Below are positions 23,101 through 33,300 of a DNA stretch of 64,000 bases, piece after piece. Source of the stretch: Phycomyces blakesleeanus NRRL 1555(-) (lineage: Eukaryota; Mucoromycota; Mucoromycetes; Mucorales; Phycomycetaceae); the NCBI RefSeq assembly GCF_001638985.1, contig NW_017265187.1, positions 513,104 to 577,103 of the forward strand, read 5' to 3'. The notes beneath the pieces were generated by a model. That model saw only the letters and a list, made by a program, of their open reading frames with translations. It did not search any database and was not told the origin of the DNA. Numbering within the stretch: position 1 is the first letter of the stretch; each line of letters opens with the position of its first letter. The position numbers and the translations under genes are program-made.

Positions 23101-25033
23101 CTTATTGTTTCAGCGAGATGAACAAGGGCGTGATAAATATATCAGCTTTGTATCAACTTCCTTAAGCCCATCGCAGCGACGATGGAGCACAACTAAAAGA
23201 GAATTATATGCAGTCGTTTTGGCGCTTGAAAAATTCCGTCCATTTCTGTGGGGCCGACAGTTCACAATTTTTACTGATCATCGAGCACTCATTTATCTCC
23301 ACACTCAAAAAATCGCTAATCCGATGATGATTGGCTGGATTGAGACACTCCTTGACTTTGATTTTAAAGTGGTCCATATTCCTGGTTTGTTGAATAAACT
23401 ACCTGATTTGCTAAGCCGCTTGTATCCTCCAGAGGATAGTGACAAGCTGGTGGAGGATGATGGATTGAGAAAAATCAGAACAAATGACTTACAAGCTAAA
23501 AACAGAGTTATTGTTCAAAAGAAAAAATATAGTAAAGACAGAGTGCTAAATGTACTTGCAACGCAACTCGTCGAAAATGCTTCAGAGTCGTCCGACTATA
23601 TGTCACCTCCTGAAGAAAATCGTAATGGCTTACTAAAAGAAGCACATTCGTTTGGTCACTTTGGAAGTCAAGCTATAGTGAATGATCTTCATTCACAAGG
23701 CTTACACTGGACTAATATATATGAAGAGGCTAAAGAGATTATTCGTTCTTGCCCTGAATGTCAGAAGCACAATATTAGCAAGAAAGGCTATCACCCATTG
23801 ACTAATGTTGTAGCATTCCGACCATTTGATCATATTGCAATTGACTTATGCGGTGAATTCCCTGTATCAGAGGATGGACACACGTACATGTTAGTTCTGG
23901 TTGATGTATGCTCCAAGTACATTATCTTGAGACCACTGCCAAACAAGAACTCAACAACAATAGCTAAAGCATTGATAAAGATTTTTGGAGATTATGGTTT
24001 TCCCAAAGTAATGCAAAGTGACAATGGTCTGGAATTTAGAAACTCTTTAATGTCAAGCCTATCTAAAGAGCTTGGGATTGATCGAAGATATTCGACAGCA
24101 TATCACCCACAAGGAAATGGTATTGCCGAAGCCAGTGTAAAAATTGCAGAGAATACTGTACGTAAAATGATGAGAGCGAACAGCAATGACTGGTGTCACT
24201 ATCTACCGATTGTTCAGCTGTGTATCAATAGACATATTCCTCAAAAAACACTAAGTGCGCCGTTTTCATTAATGTATGCTCGCAGAGTCAATGTGCCTGA
24301 TGAGTATGGTGACAAAGATAAATACTCTCTTCCAAAAGCCACAGTTACAATTGATGAGCTAGAGAAGCAGATTGATCATATGGAAAATATTATATTCCCT
24401 GCCATTAACGAACGTGTGTTAAGGATTAATGAGGAATTAAAAAAGAAATATGATCACAAAAATATCCTAATCGACATCCCCAAAGGAACACACGTTATGG
24501 TCAGATTACCACATCGATCAAATAAATTGGCACCTATTTATGAAGGTCCATATACAGTGGTTCGAAGGAATAAAGGAGGATCGTATGAGTTAAAGGATGA
24601 GCAAGGTGAATTGTTACACCGAAATTACACACCCTCAGAACTCAAGATGGTCACCATCGATGAATCAACAATTGAGAATGAGCTCTACGAAGTTGAAGAC
24701 ATTCGAGATCATCGTGGTACTGCTGGTCAACGAGAATATTTGGTCAAATGGGCTGGCTATGGCGAACGTGCTAATACATGGCAAAAGGCTGAAGACTTTA
24801 CCAATTCCACAATTGTACAAAAATATTGGAAGAAAGTTAGAGAGTTGGAACGTTTAGAGAATGAGAGAGCTGAAGACTTGATTAACAAAAGTGCATCCTC
24901 AAAAAAGAAAACAGTTCACACTTCAAGACTAAATGGTAAAAGTAACAATAACGATGAGCACAAGAAAAGAACGCTTCCTACCACTTTGAGTAGAGAAGAA
25001 AGATTACACAAAAGAAGAGCAACAAAAAATTAA
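20168..25033 (+). CDS. Gag-Pol polyprotein with chromodomain
   Basis: A single open frame of 1621 codons starting 20 bp after the 5' LTR. In order: a Gag region (about 130-330) with Cys/His-rich zinc-binding residues near 370-410 (CRRCGENYYHGHVC); an aspartic protease with MIDTGSSR at about 486; reverse transcriptase with LDLSNAYHRF and the active site FVDD at about 820 (F replaces the usual Y); RNase H with TDASLYGAA at about 968; integrase with an HHCC finger ending CPECQKH at about 1198, catalytic Asp in IDLCGEF and SDNGLEF, and Glu in GIAEAS at about 1320; a GPY motif (YEGPYTVV); and a chromodomain at about 1507-1560 (YLVKWAGY). The chromodomain probably steers integration to marked chromatin, as known for chromoviruses. 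No stop or frameshift separates Gag from Pol. Confidence 0.95.
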   Translation: MNSPADLFPAGLTPVPEEATLSPMSADELFSDLSEPVLFPDAAPGFGSVSGSGSPPVGREVATASSCVAVLKAELGNHIEAFSAAHVANNEQAADDALRRIERTRLAITSLEKCSEMLASPGTNTERAGREGGLTLNRRDLPKFQLASSIIKPFPNEEVFESVGHFLRTFKNVIESSSLDIERVWKKFLPLCLPHTDDGWVEMDLKKCIDWKAAKSCFNKRHGSSLVSRRFTDQVFTMMMKNTESIGDYSKKFLRAVYNAGLPKDDARIADRFLASLTLSVQTLVRVTMARSGPNGESKRDWTVEQITQIGRDILGDDNRLYAEATRLIPGSRGQPEKNNEEHPRKKLHHSNKITKHEKTFFCSHHGKNPTHESSKCFTLINRKNKASSSNSRNPCRRCGENYYHGHVCKSKNNEPILMVSQSPAKDKSEQTLKTIQDRIDEDMEEISFECKYLLDRIERRIKANDAFNLVTPIIIENQKLIGMIDTGSSRTFINLKCLNNNLQITKINSSIGSFNFLSKNSSTKRLGKTDPLNFKYINGITFKHAPEVLEFNTGFNFDILLGRDILAKMNIGLINVAYDIEGEYVHSDNAKDYAAIYENLNIDKEKKFEPDNSPAGTAQQRAEFMSSIKASLEENKNIPVESYCPLSESIIRLPTKEGATAYRRQYPIPHALRPTLDKQVKEWLETGTIVKSKTNTSFNSPMLLVPKRNKAGEIVSHRVCLDVRLLNQILPPTFNYPIPKIQTIFQNLSGKKFFTTLDLSNAYHRFKVAPEDVHKLTFTHLDGQQYSFIKGCFGLKMLTSQFQHVMATLFDKIDCVQNFVDDCIVASETFEQHVKDVKLVIEKLSSAKLILNSEKCVWFQHSVRLLGFVVNETGTKVDKRKLTNVDKWPIPTTAKQIQQFMGLINYFRDYIPMISKVAEPISRLSHAKNVSGQWTDEQTKSFKALKDILHQDLILHYADMSREMYVATDASLYGAACLLFQRDEQGRDKYISFVSTSLSPSQRRWSTTKRELYAVVLALEKFRPFLWGRQFTIFTDHRALIYLHTQKIANPMMIGWIETLLDFDFKVVHIPGLLNKLPDLLSRLYPPEDSDKLVEDDGLRKIRTNDLQAKNRVIVQKKKYSKDRVLNVLATQLVENASESSDYMSPPEENRNGLLKEAHSFGHFGSQAIVNDLHSQGLHWTNIYEEAKEIIRSCPECQKHNISKKGYHPLTNVVAFRPFDHIAIDLCGEFPVSEDGHTYMLVLVDVCSKYIILRPLPNKNSTTIAKALIKIFGDYGFPKVMQSDNGLEFRNSLMSSLSKELGIDRRYSTAYHPQGNGIAEASVKIAENTVRKMMRANSNDWCHYLPIVQLCINRHIPQKTLSAPFSLMYARRVNVPDEYGDKDKYSLPKATVTIDELEKQIDHMENIIFPAINERVLRINEELKKKYDHKNILIDIPKGTHVMVRLPHRSNKLAPIYEGPYTVVRRNKGGSYELKDEQGELLHRNYTPSELKMVTIDESTIENELYEVEDIRDHRGTAGQREYLVKWAGYGERANTWQKAEDFTNSTIVQKYWKKVRELERLENERAEDLINKSASSKKKTVHTSRLNGKSNNNDEHKKRTLPTTLSREERLHKRRATKN

Positions 25034-25204
25034 AACAACAAAAAATGAACACGTAATCCACAAAGCTGAGTTTACAGTGTAGATCTCCATAAAGTACAAA
25101 AATTATGTGCATGATTGACTATAATAAAATAAGCAATTGGCCAGACAATGAAATAGTAAATGAAATGTTTTATTGCCGAATCAACAAAAGGTATTGTTGA
25201 ATCT

Positions 25205-25216
25205 GGTGGAGGATAA
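25205..25216 (+). promoter_or_regulatory. Polypurine tract of chromovirus
   Basis: The purine-rich run GGTGGAGGATAA lies directly before the 3' LTR, the expected position of the plus-strand DNA primer. Confidence 0.7.
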
Positions 25217-25847
25217 TGTTGTGAATGAGTATTGATTACTGCTGAATCTGAGAGTAAGACTGAAGGATAAAATAATATCCTCAGCTATTCCAGTCAAACG
25301 GATCTCCCTTTATGATATTATCTAATACACAGATCATCATACACATAATTGATTATTTATTATTATCACCATGACATGGGATATACAAATACATATACAT
25401 TATATATATGGCATCATTATATTTCATCTACATATTTCTTTTATTATACAAATACTTAATTGAGAGACTACAACTACAACTATCTAATATTATGAAACAT
25501 TACCCGAGTATCTGGGTCGGAATACTAAAATATTACCAATAGCATAAATGCTCTTCTTTACCAAAACTCTTGGACTGATCTGACTGGAGAAGTATCATAT
25601 CAATTGGTCTTTCCGGATCTTTCCAGAAGAACAATACTCCTGGAATATGACTCATCGTGATAAAGATTACTTAAGCACACACTGAATTACAAATTAGAAA
25701 AACATATAAATATCAGTAGATAGTTCCGTGTAGAAAGACAATCGAATTTTATATTTCTTTACTTTTCTTTTGAAATAAACAACCTACACAAGTTCTCACG
25801 AATTCTTTCGTCTATATTATATTTTGCTTTATTTTCTCCCCACAACA
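25217..25847 (+). repeat. 3' LTR of chromovirus
   Basis: 631 bp, identical to the 5' LTR as read. The next base begins CTAAGCTTTATC, which is the branch-site region of the intron that elsewhere spans the junction of the 4.47-kb units. Confidence 0.95.
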
Positions 25848-25983
25848 CTAAGCTTTATCTAAATATTCATTCTTTAGATGGGTGTATACACACCGGTATA
25901 TGTCTGTTTGCGGAGCTGTGGGGAGTGAGCAATTGTTCCCTGTGGTAAAAAAAAGAGTTAAACCCTTTACTGAAGCTCTTTGG

Positions 25984-26043
25984 GTAAGCTCAATATTATA
26001 TTCTGTACTCTACTCAACATTTACTAACTATGTTTTTTTTTAG
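25984..26043 (+). other. Predicted spliceosomal intron in tandem unit copy 1
   Basis: Donor GTAAGC, branch site TTTACTAACT, T-run and TAG acceptor. The matching intron in copy 2 is 30460-30515 and keeps all three signals although its T-run is shorter. The next exon-like piece starts GTGGGAGTATATACGCACCGG, resembling the previous one (GGGTGTATACACACCGG). Confidence 0.6.
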
Positions 26044-26114
26044 GTGGGAGTATATACGCACCGGTATATATTTCTATTTAAAGTAGCTATAGCGTCAGGC
26101 ATGGAGGCCTTTGG

Positions 26115-26170
26115 GTAAGTTCCTTATTAATACTATTACTATATCAGACTTTGACTAACAATCTATTTAG
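26115..26170 (+). other. Predicted spliceosomal intron in tandem unit copy 1
   Basis: Donor GTAAGT, branch site TTTGACTAACA and acceptor TTTAG. It is conserved in copy 2 at about 30587-30642. It lies directly before the structured-repeat block. Confidence 0.6.
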
Positions 26171-26220
26171 ATATTGTGTTAGCCAACCGACGATCAAGCC
26201 GTATACCAAGTAAGCCAGAC

Positions 26221-27665
26221 CTACACGGACGTTTCGTTTCCGTTGTAGAGAAGTTTCCAGGCCAGACCTACGAGTGGTATTGCGCGAATGCGCTCGTACT
26301 GTGTCTTCAGTGGTTCGCTGCTGATTACATAGCAATTTTTCGAAGTTGCACAAGTGTCTGGCAAGGCGGTTTTAGTGTGCGCGATGCGACTTTAGTCGAT
26401 ACTCTAGAGAGTGTAGCTTGCTGGAAGGTGTAGGCTGACGCGCAGCGCTGCCTTCTGGCTTGAATTTGCTCTCCACACCACTCTCAACATGGAGGAAAAT
26501 AGTTGCCTATGAAGTGTTGTTCTACATAGGGTGAAACTGCCAGTCCTATGATGATCTAGGAGTTTCGTTCCTAGATTGTCCCCCTTCGTATATACTAGAC
26601 CTACAGGAGACGTACGCACGCACGTTCTTTTGTATCGTGTCTACAGTCTTTGTTACTGTAACACTGGCAATTCTTGCGATTGCGAACGGCACTTTGTGCT
26701 CTAGTAGTATGACCATTAATTGCGCAAGAGTCTAGGGATTTGGTTCTTGTGTGTGTGCTGGTGCAAGCCAGTGCTTAAGAGAGAAGAAGCCAGCTATGAG
26801 AGTGAATGCTGACGTGCAGCGCTGCAGGATGGCTGGTAGAGACTCTCCACACTACCCTTGGCATGGAGGAAGATAAGTTCCTATGAAGTGTCAGTTGCTA
26901 TAGGGTATGACCAATGAAGTATTTTCCACCGGGCGTTTCGTTCCCAGGTGGCGCGCGTTCTTTTCTAGACCTACAAGAAGTCATTGCACGGAATGTACTC
27001 TTGTACTGTGTCTTCAGTGGTTCGCTGCTGATGTACATAGCAATTTTTTAAATTGCATAAGTGTCTAGCCGAGTTGGTTCTTGTGTGCGCGATGCGGTTG
27101 CGGTGTCAGCCGATACTCTAGAGAAAGCTAGCTGGTTGTAAAGGTGTAGGCTGACGTGCAGCGCTGCCTGAGCACTGGTTATCTTTCTCCACACTACCTT
27201 TGTCACTATTGAGGAGATTCTGTCTCCGAGGAAATACTGGCGTCAAAAGGTAAAACCAACAGATTCCTTTATCTCTCTGGGCGTTTAGTTCCCAGATGGG
27301 ACCCCATTTCTTTCTAGACCTACAAGGGGACATTGCACGGAATGCACCTTTGTACATTGCAAGTATTTATACTTGCGCCAAGTGTCTAGCCGAGCTAGTT
27401 TGTCGTGCGTTTGATGCAGTTGCGGTTGCCAACTCGTACTTCAGAGAAAGATGGTTAGTTGAGAGGGTGTAGGCTGACGTGCAGCGCTGCCTGATCACTA
27501 GCTGTCGATCTCCGCACCACCCTTAACATGGAGGAAGATAAGTTCCTGTGAAGTGTTATTGTTCAAAGGGTAAACTAGTTCATTTTCCCTCCCCGCTGTC
27601 AGATCAGGTCTTCGTCCTGGGGAGGACGGATCTACTTTTATAAGTAGTGAACTAAGAATCTGACA
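26221..27665 (+). ncRNA. Candidate structured RNA: four ~350-bp repeats with co-varying hairpins
   Basis: Repeats start at ACCTAC at 26266, 26599, 26969 and 27318. Each holds the same order of hairpins with different stem sequence but intact pairing. Stem S: 26332-26349 (GCAATTT, loop TTCG), 26667-26683, 27040-27056 (GCAATTT, loop TTT) and 27359-27376 (GCAAGTA). A second stem: CAGTGG with loop TTCG and CTGCTG at 26308 and 27015, replaced by TACAGT with ACTGTA at 26642. Stem H, closing a loop close to CGTTTCGTT: 26221-26248 (CTACA-CGGA), 26554-26576 (ATCTAGGA), 26926-26951 (CCACCGGG), 27276-27296 (TCTGGG) and, weaker, 27605-27619. A shared linear motif is GGCTGACGTGCAGCGCTGC. Compensatory stems and UUCG-type loops argue for selection on RNA structure. 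I know no RNA family with this layout; function unknown. Confidence 0.55.
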
Positions 27666-30300
27666 TAATTTTTTTTCTCGTTTTTTTTTTGCTAATAAAT
27701 ATAATATATTATTTAGCCTTGATTTTAATTTTTTTTTTATTAATAAAAACCAAATCTTTCTAAACCATTCCAATTGAGCTCTATTTTAACAATGATTGTA
27801 ATAAGCATTTCCCTATTAATAAAAGCTAGATATGTATGTAATAATTTAATTGAGTAAAAACACACTAAGATAGATATGATAAGTGAGTATGGTGAGACAG
27901 GAGAGATTTGATTCGATTGAAGTAAAAGACAGAAGAATAATGTGAGTGATTATATTTAAAGATATACTAGAAGTTGGAAGCTTTGAAAGTTGTGTCTGAT
28001 GGGATGTGATCATTGGGATCGAAGAAGAGGCTGGAAATATAAGCATATGAATATTGTGTGTGAGCGAAAGTTGAAAGCCATGCCTGAGAATGGTGATATA
28101 TGAAACCTTAGACTTAGAGGAATATAATGTATGGTTTTGGAGTGTCAATTTTTTTTTATATGGCTATGATTTTGAGCTGTATCTTGTAGTGGTAATAAAA
28201 AAAAAGATATGTTATGGTTGTTGGTGTCAATTCTGATAGTATTTTGAAGTTGATGTTAGTAGTGTCAAAAAAAAAAGCGATATGTTATGGTTGCTGGTGT
28301 TAGTTTTGATAGCATTCTGAAGTTGGTGCCGATTCCAGTAGATTTGTAAAGTCAATGTATGCATGGAGGTTTGACTGAGGATTCCCGAAATGAATGAGGT
28401 ATGTAAAAAGAAGATTCAAGACATTGCTAAAAAAAAAAAAAAAAATTTTTTTTGTTTCTGTTGCGGCTCTGTTAAGGTTATTTCTGATAGACAGTCCTCT
28501 CCAAACAGTATTGACTGAACACTAGACAGTATTTCAACCTTTGTATGGGTGGTAGTGTCACTGTGGATTAGCCTGCTATGTTTCTTTCTCTTATGGGTAC
28601 ACATAGGCTGTTTGCACCACAAATTGATAATGTCAGTCTACAAAAAGACTTTTGTAAGCCGTAGACTCTAATTTATTAGTGAGTATCTACACAGTCTACA
28701 AGAAGACATACAAAGCAAACCACCTTATACTCTATATTTTATTATGGCACAGCCAAGGTATTGGCAGACAAGCTGGTGTGTGCGTCTTTATATAAAGAAA
28801 GACTGGGATTTATACAGTACACTTATACATTTTGAAGACAGGTATTTAACCCAAAAAAAGAAAAAAATGCCCTGATAAATTTAAATTTTCCAAATATAGT
28901 ATCGAGCCCGCAAAGATATCGACGAGAAATGCGTTGGTACCCACAGCCAAAGATTGCGGGATCGAAACCTCTTTTAACCGCATTTTAAATTTTTCAATTT
29001 TTTCATTTTTTCATTTTTTTCATTTTTTTCAATTTTTTACTTCTTTACACCAATTTACTCTCATACTTTTAATAAATAGATTTGAGACAAAGACTTCAAG
29101 TATGTTATTTAATATAACACATAAAAAGTATCCTATGTATTTTTCTTTTTTTCTAAAGCCTAATATAGAATATTATAACATATATTACACAGCCATCCAT
29201 TTTAAGAGTGTCTGTCAATTTCACTATCCTTTTTCTTTTTTTTTCTTTTTTTACTTTGTATATGTCTTGGGTTTTGTGCAGATGCTCCAATTAGTGCTTT
29301 TTTGTATACATAAGCATAGAGTTCTCTTTTGTATGTAAATACTATATATTTGTTTCAAGACAAAATCTTACCGAGTTTTGAATATACTAAAAGAAAGCTT
29401 TTTGAAGTCGGATCGAATAGTATATTTTAATTCAAGGTACACAGTCTTAGATAAGATTTAGATATGTGCCACCATTAAATAAATTGTCCAAGGACGGATC
29501 AAAACTCGACTTAACGAGTGTAGATTTGTGCACAGCTGGTGGGTTAATCCAGTTCTTACTAAGTAGCAGAAGAAAAAATAAGTGTCTAATATATTGTCTA
29601 AGAATTTTGAAATAATATACAATTCAATTGATACACATTTCTGTCTGCATAAGTGAACCCAGTTTTTTAATCCAAATAATGGGCTATATATATATTCTGA
29701 AGATATGGTCTCCACATTTAATATCTGATTTGAATGACAAAGAAGGTCTCACAGCCTCAAATATATGCCTACTAATATACAATATTTAATAAAGAATAAT
29801 ACTTTAAAAGAATAAAATTTCAATTGGTATATAGTAATGCTGTAAAGTTGCAAAAACCGAAGCTAATATCAAATTAACGTGGAGTAAATTTGATTAAAGA
29901 CGATCGATTCTTTCAATATACTCATACAACAAGCTCTACAGCTATAAAATCTTTAGGATCGTGTCTTTATTAAATTTGTCTATATAATTGATTTAATAGA
30001 CATTTATGGGAATCAGCCATTTTTGTCTCAGCTAAAAATTTTTAAGGGGTGCATGCATATTTGACATGATGACTTCAGCACTTCTCACAGCCCTCAATCA
30101 AAAGTATATCAATAGTGCAAGAGTGCGCAGCAAATTTTTCTCTCTTTTACCTCTTTCCTACACTTTCCGCCTGGTCCAAAAGATATGTATCTTCTTCTTC
30201 TTTGCCTTTCTACTAGAATATATTTATCCATCTACTTTGCTAGCAGTGACGAGTGTCCGTGTTTCTGTCCATGGGGTTTTTGTGCCTCCGTACTCTTTCG

Positions 30301-30353
30301 GTAAGCTCTTTTTTTTTCTTTTACTAAGCTTTATCTAAATATTCATTCTTTAG
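30301..30353 (+). other. Predicted intron spanning the junction of tandem units
   Basis: Donor GTAAGC after TACTCTTTCG, branch site TTACTAAGC, acceptor CTTTAG before ATGGGTG. The unit-to-unit junction lies within it. The same intron is cut short at both ends of the array: by the chromovirus LTR at 25847 and by unrelated sequence after 34823. Confidence 0.6.
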
Positions 30354-33300
30354 ATGGGTGTATACACACCGGTATATGTCTGTTTGCGGAGCTGTGGGGA
30401 GTGAGCAATCGTTTCCTGTGGTAAAAAAAAGAGTTTAACTCTTTTCTGAAGCTCTTTGGGTAAGCTCAATATTATATTCTGTACTCTACTCAACATTTAC
30501 TAACTATTTTTTTAGGTGGGAGTATATATGCACCGGTATGTATTTCTATTTGAAGTAGCTATAGCGCCAGCCATGGAGGTCTTTTGGTAAGTTCCTTATT
30601 AATACTATTACTATATCAGACTTTGACTAACAATCTATTTAGATATTGTGTTAGCCAACCGACGATCAAGCCGTATATCAAGTAAGCCAGACCTACACGG
30701 ACGTTTCGTTTCCGTTGTAGAGAAGTTTCCAGGCCAGACCTACGAGTGGTATTGCGCGAATGCGCTCGTACTGTGTCTTCAGTGGTTCGCTGCTGATTGC
30801 ATAGCAATTTTTCGAAGTTGCACAAGTGTCTGGCAAGGCGGTTTTAGTGTGCGCGATGCGACTTTAGTCGATACTCTAGAGAGTGTAGCTTGCTGGAAGG
30901 TGTAGGCTGACGCGCAGCGCTGCCTTCTGGCTTGAATTTGCTCTCCACACCGCCCTCAACATGGAGGAAAATAGTTGCCTATGAAGTGTTGTTCTACATA
31001 GGGTGAAACCGTCAGTTCTATGATGATCTAGGAGTTTCGTTCCTAGGTTGTCCCCCTTCGTATATACTAGACCTACAGAAGACGTACGCACGCACGTTCT
31101 TTTGTATCGTGTCTACAGTCTTTGTCACTGTAGCACTGGCGATTCTTGCGATTGCGAACGGCACTTGTGCTCTAGTAGTATGACCATTAATTGCGCGAGA
31201 GTCTAGGGATTTGGTTCTTGTGTGTGTGCTGGTGCAAGCCAGTGCTTAAGAGAGAAGAAACCAGCTATGAGAGTGAAGGCTGACGTGCAGCGCTGCAGGA
31301 TGGCTGGTAGAGACTCTCCACACTACCCTTGGCATGGAGGAAGATAAGTTCCTATGAAGTGTCAGTTGCTATAGGGTATGACCAATGAAGTATTTTCCAC
31401 CGGGCGTTTCGTTCCCAGGTGGCGCGCGTTCTTTTCTAGACCTACAAGATGTCATTGCACGGAATGTACTCTTGTACTGTGTCTTCAGTGGTTCGCTGCT
31501 GATGTACATAGCAATTTTTTAAATTGCATAAGTGTCTAGCCGAGTTGGTTCTTGTGTGCGCGATGCGGTTGCGGTGTCAGCCGATACTCTAGAGAAAGCT
31601 AGCTGGTTGTAAAGGTGTAGGCTGACGTGCAGCGCTGCCTGAGCACTGGTTATCTTTCTCCACACTACCTTTGTCACTATTGAGGAGATTCTGTCTCCGA
31701 GGAAATACTGGCGTCAAAAGGTAAAACCAACAGATTCCTTTATCTCTCTGGGCGTTTAGTTCCCAGATGGGACCCCATTTCTTTCTAGACCTACAAGGGG
31801 ACATTGCACGGAATGCACCTTTGTACATTGCAAGTATTTATACTTGCGCCAAGTGTCTAGCCGAGCTAGTTTGTCGTGCGTTTGATGCAGTTGCGGTTGC
31901 CAACTCGTACTTCAGAGAAAGATGGTTAGTTGAGAGGGTGTAGGCTGACGTGCAGCGCTGCCTGATCACTAGCTGTCGATCTCCGCACCACCCTTAACAT
32001 GGAGGAAGATAAGTTCCTGTGAAGTGTTATTGTTCAAAGGGTAAACTAGTTCATTTTCCCTCCCCGCTGTCAGATCAGGTCTTCGTCCTGGGGAGGACGG
32101 ATCTACTTTTATAAGTAGTGAACTAAGAATCTGACATAATTTTTTTTCTCGTTTTTTTTTTGCTAATAAATATAATATATTATTTAGCCTTGATTTTAAT
32201 TTTTTTTTTATTAATAAAAACCAAATCTTTCTAAACCATTCCAATTGAGCTCTATTTTAACAATGATTGTAATAAGCATTTCCCTATTAATAAAAGCTAG
32301 ATATGTATGTAATAATTTAATTGAGTAAAAACACACTAAGATAGATATGATAAGTGAGTATGGTGAGACAGGAGAGATTTGATTCGATTGAAGTAAAAGA
32401 CAGAAGAATAATGTGAGTGATTATATTTAAAGATATACTAGAAGTTGGAAGCTTTGAAAGTTGTGTCTGATGGGATGTGATCATTGGGATCGAAGAAGAG
32501 GCTGGAAATATAAGCATATGAATATTGTGTGTGAGCGAAAGTTGAAAGCCATGCCTGAGAATGGTGATATATGAAACCTTAGACTTAGAGGAATATAATG
32601 TATGGTTTTGGAGTGTCAATTTTTTTTTATATGGCTATGATTTTGAGCTGTATCTTGTAGTGGTAATAAAAAAAAAGATATGTTATGGTTGTTGGTGTCA
32701 ATTCTGATAGTATTTTGAAGTTGATGTTAGTAGTGTCAAAAAAAAAAGCGATATGTTATGGTTGCTGGTGTTAGTTTTGATAGCATTCTGAAGTTGGTGC
32801 CGATTCCAGTAGATTTGTAAAGTCAATGTATGCATGGAGGTTTGACTGAGGATTCCCGAAATGAATGAGGTATGTAAAAAGAAGATTCAAGACATTGCTA
32901 AAAAAAAAAAAAAAAATTTTTTTTGTTTCTGTTGCGGCTCTGTTAAGGTTATTTCTGATAGACAGTCCTCTCCAAACAGTATTGACTGAACACTAGACAG
33001 TATTTCAACCTTTGTATGGGTGGTAGTGTCACTGTGGATTAGCCTGCTATGTTTCTTTCTCTTATGGGTACACATAGGCTGTTTGCACCACAAATTGATA
33101 ATGTCAGTCTACAAAAAGACTTTTGTAAGCCGTAGACTCTAATTTATTAGTGAGTATCTACACAGTCTACAAGAAGACATACAAAGCAAACCACCTTATA
33201 CTCTATATTTTATTATGGCACAGCCAAGGTATTGGCAGACAAGCTGGTGTGTGCGTCTTTATATAAAGAAAGACTGGGATTTATACAGTACACTTATACA

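Larger units (their letters stand above)
19518..25847 (+). mobile_element. Ty3/gypsy chromovirus, apparently intact
   Basis: A 6.33-kb LTR retrotransposon with two 631-bp LTRs in which I see no difference, one unbroken Gag-Pol frame and a C-terminal chromodomain. This is the one element in the window that looks recently active. The LTRs begin TGTTGTG and end CACAACA. Flanks do not show the expected 5-bp duplication: ATCGC lies on the left and CTAAG on the right. The right LTR ends exactly inside an intron-like sequence of the tandem 4.47-kb unit. Confidence 0.93.
25848..30323 (+). repeat. Tandem 4.47-kb unit, copy 1
   Basis: A direct repeat with copy 2 (30324-34794), period 4471-4476 bp. From left to right: an intron acceptor and short exon-like pieces (25877-26170), four ~350-bp structured repeats (26221-27665), an AT-rich segment with a 73-bp duplication (28206-28345), A and T runs, a T-rich CATTTTT tract (28975-29040) and an exon-like end at 30300 that joins the next copy through a 53-nt intron. 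The longest open frames (up to 134 codons) are T-rich or overlap the structured repeats, so I see no convincing protein. The 3' LTR of the chromovirus truncates its left edge. Confidence 0.93.

Noticed and set aside
28900..28980. tRNA-like box B (GGGATCGAAACC) and T-run in the tandem unit
   Set aside because: The T-stem does not pair, no anticodon arm or acceptor can be drawn, and the match is short. The repeat at 33371-33451 is the same sequence and adds no evidence.
26144..30338. Open frames of 68-134 codons within the 4.47-kb units
   Set aside because: They overlap the structured repeats, are low-complexity T-rich runs, or lack any recognisable domain. Being identical in both copies only reflects DNA identity.
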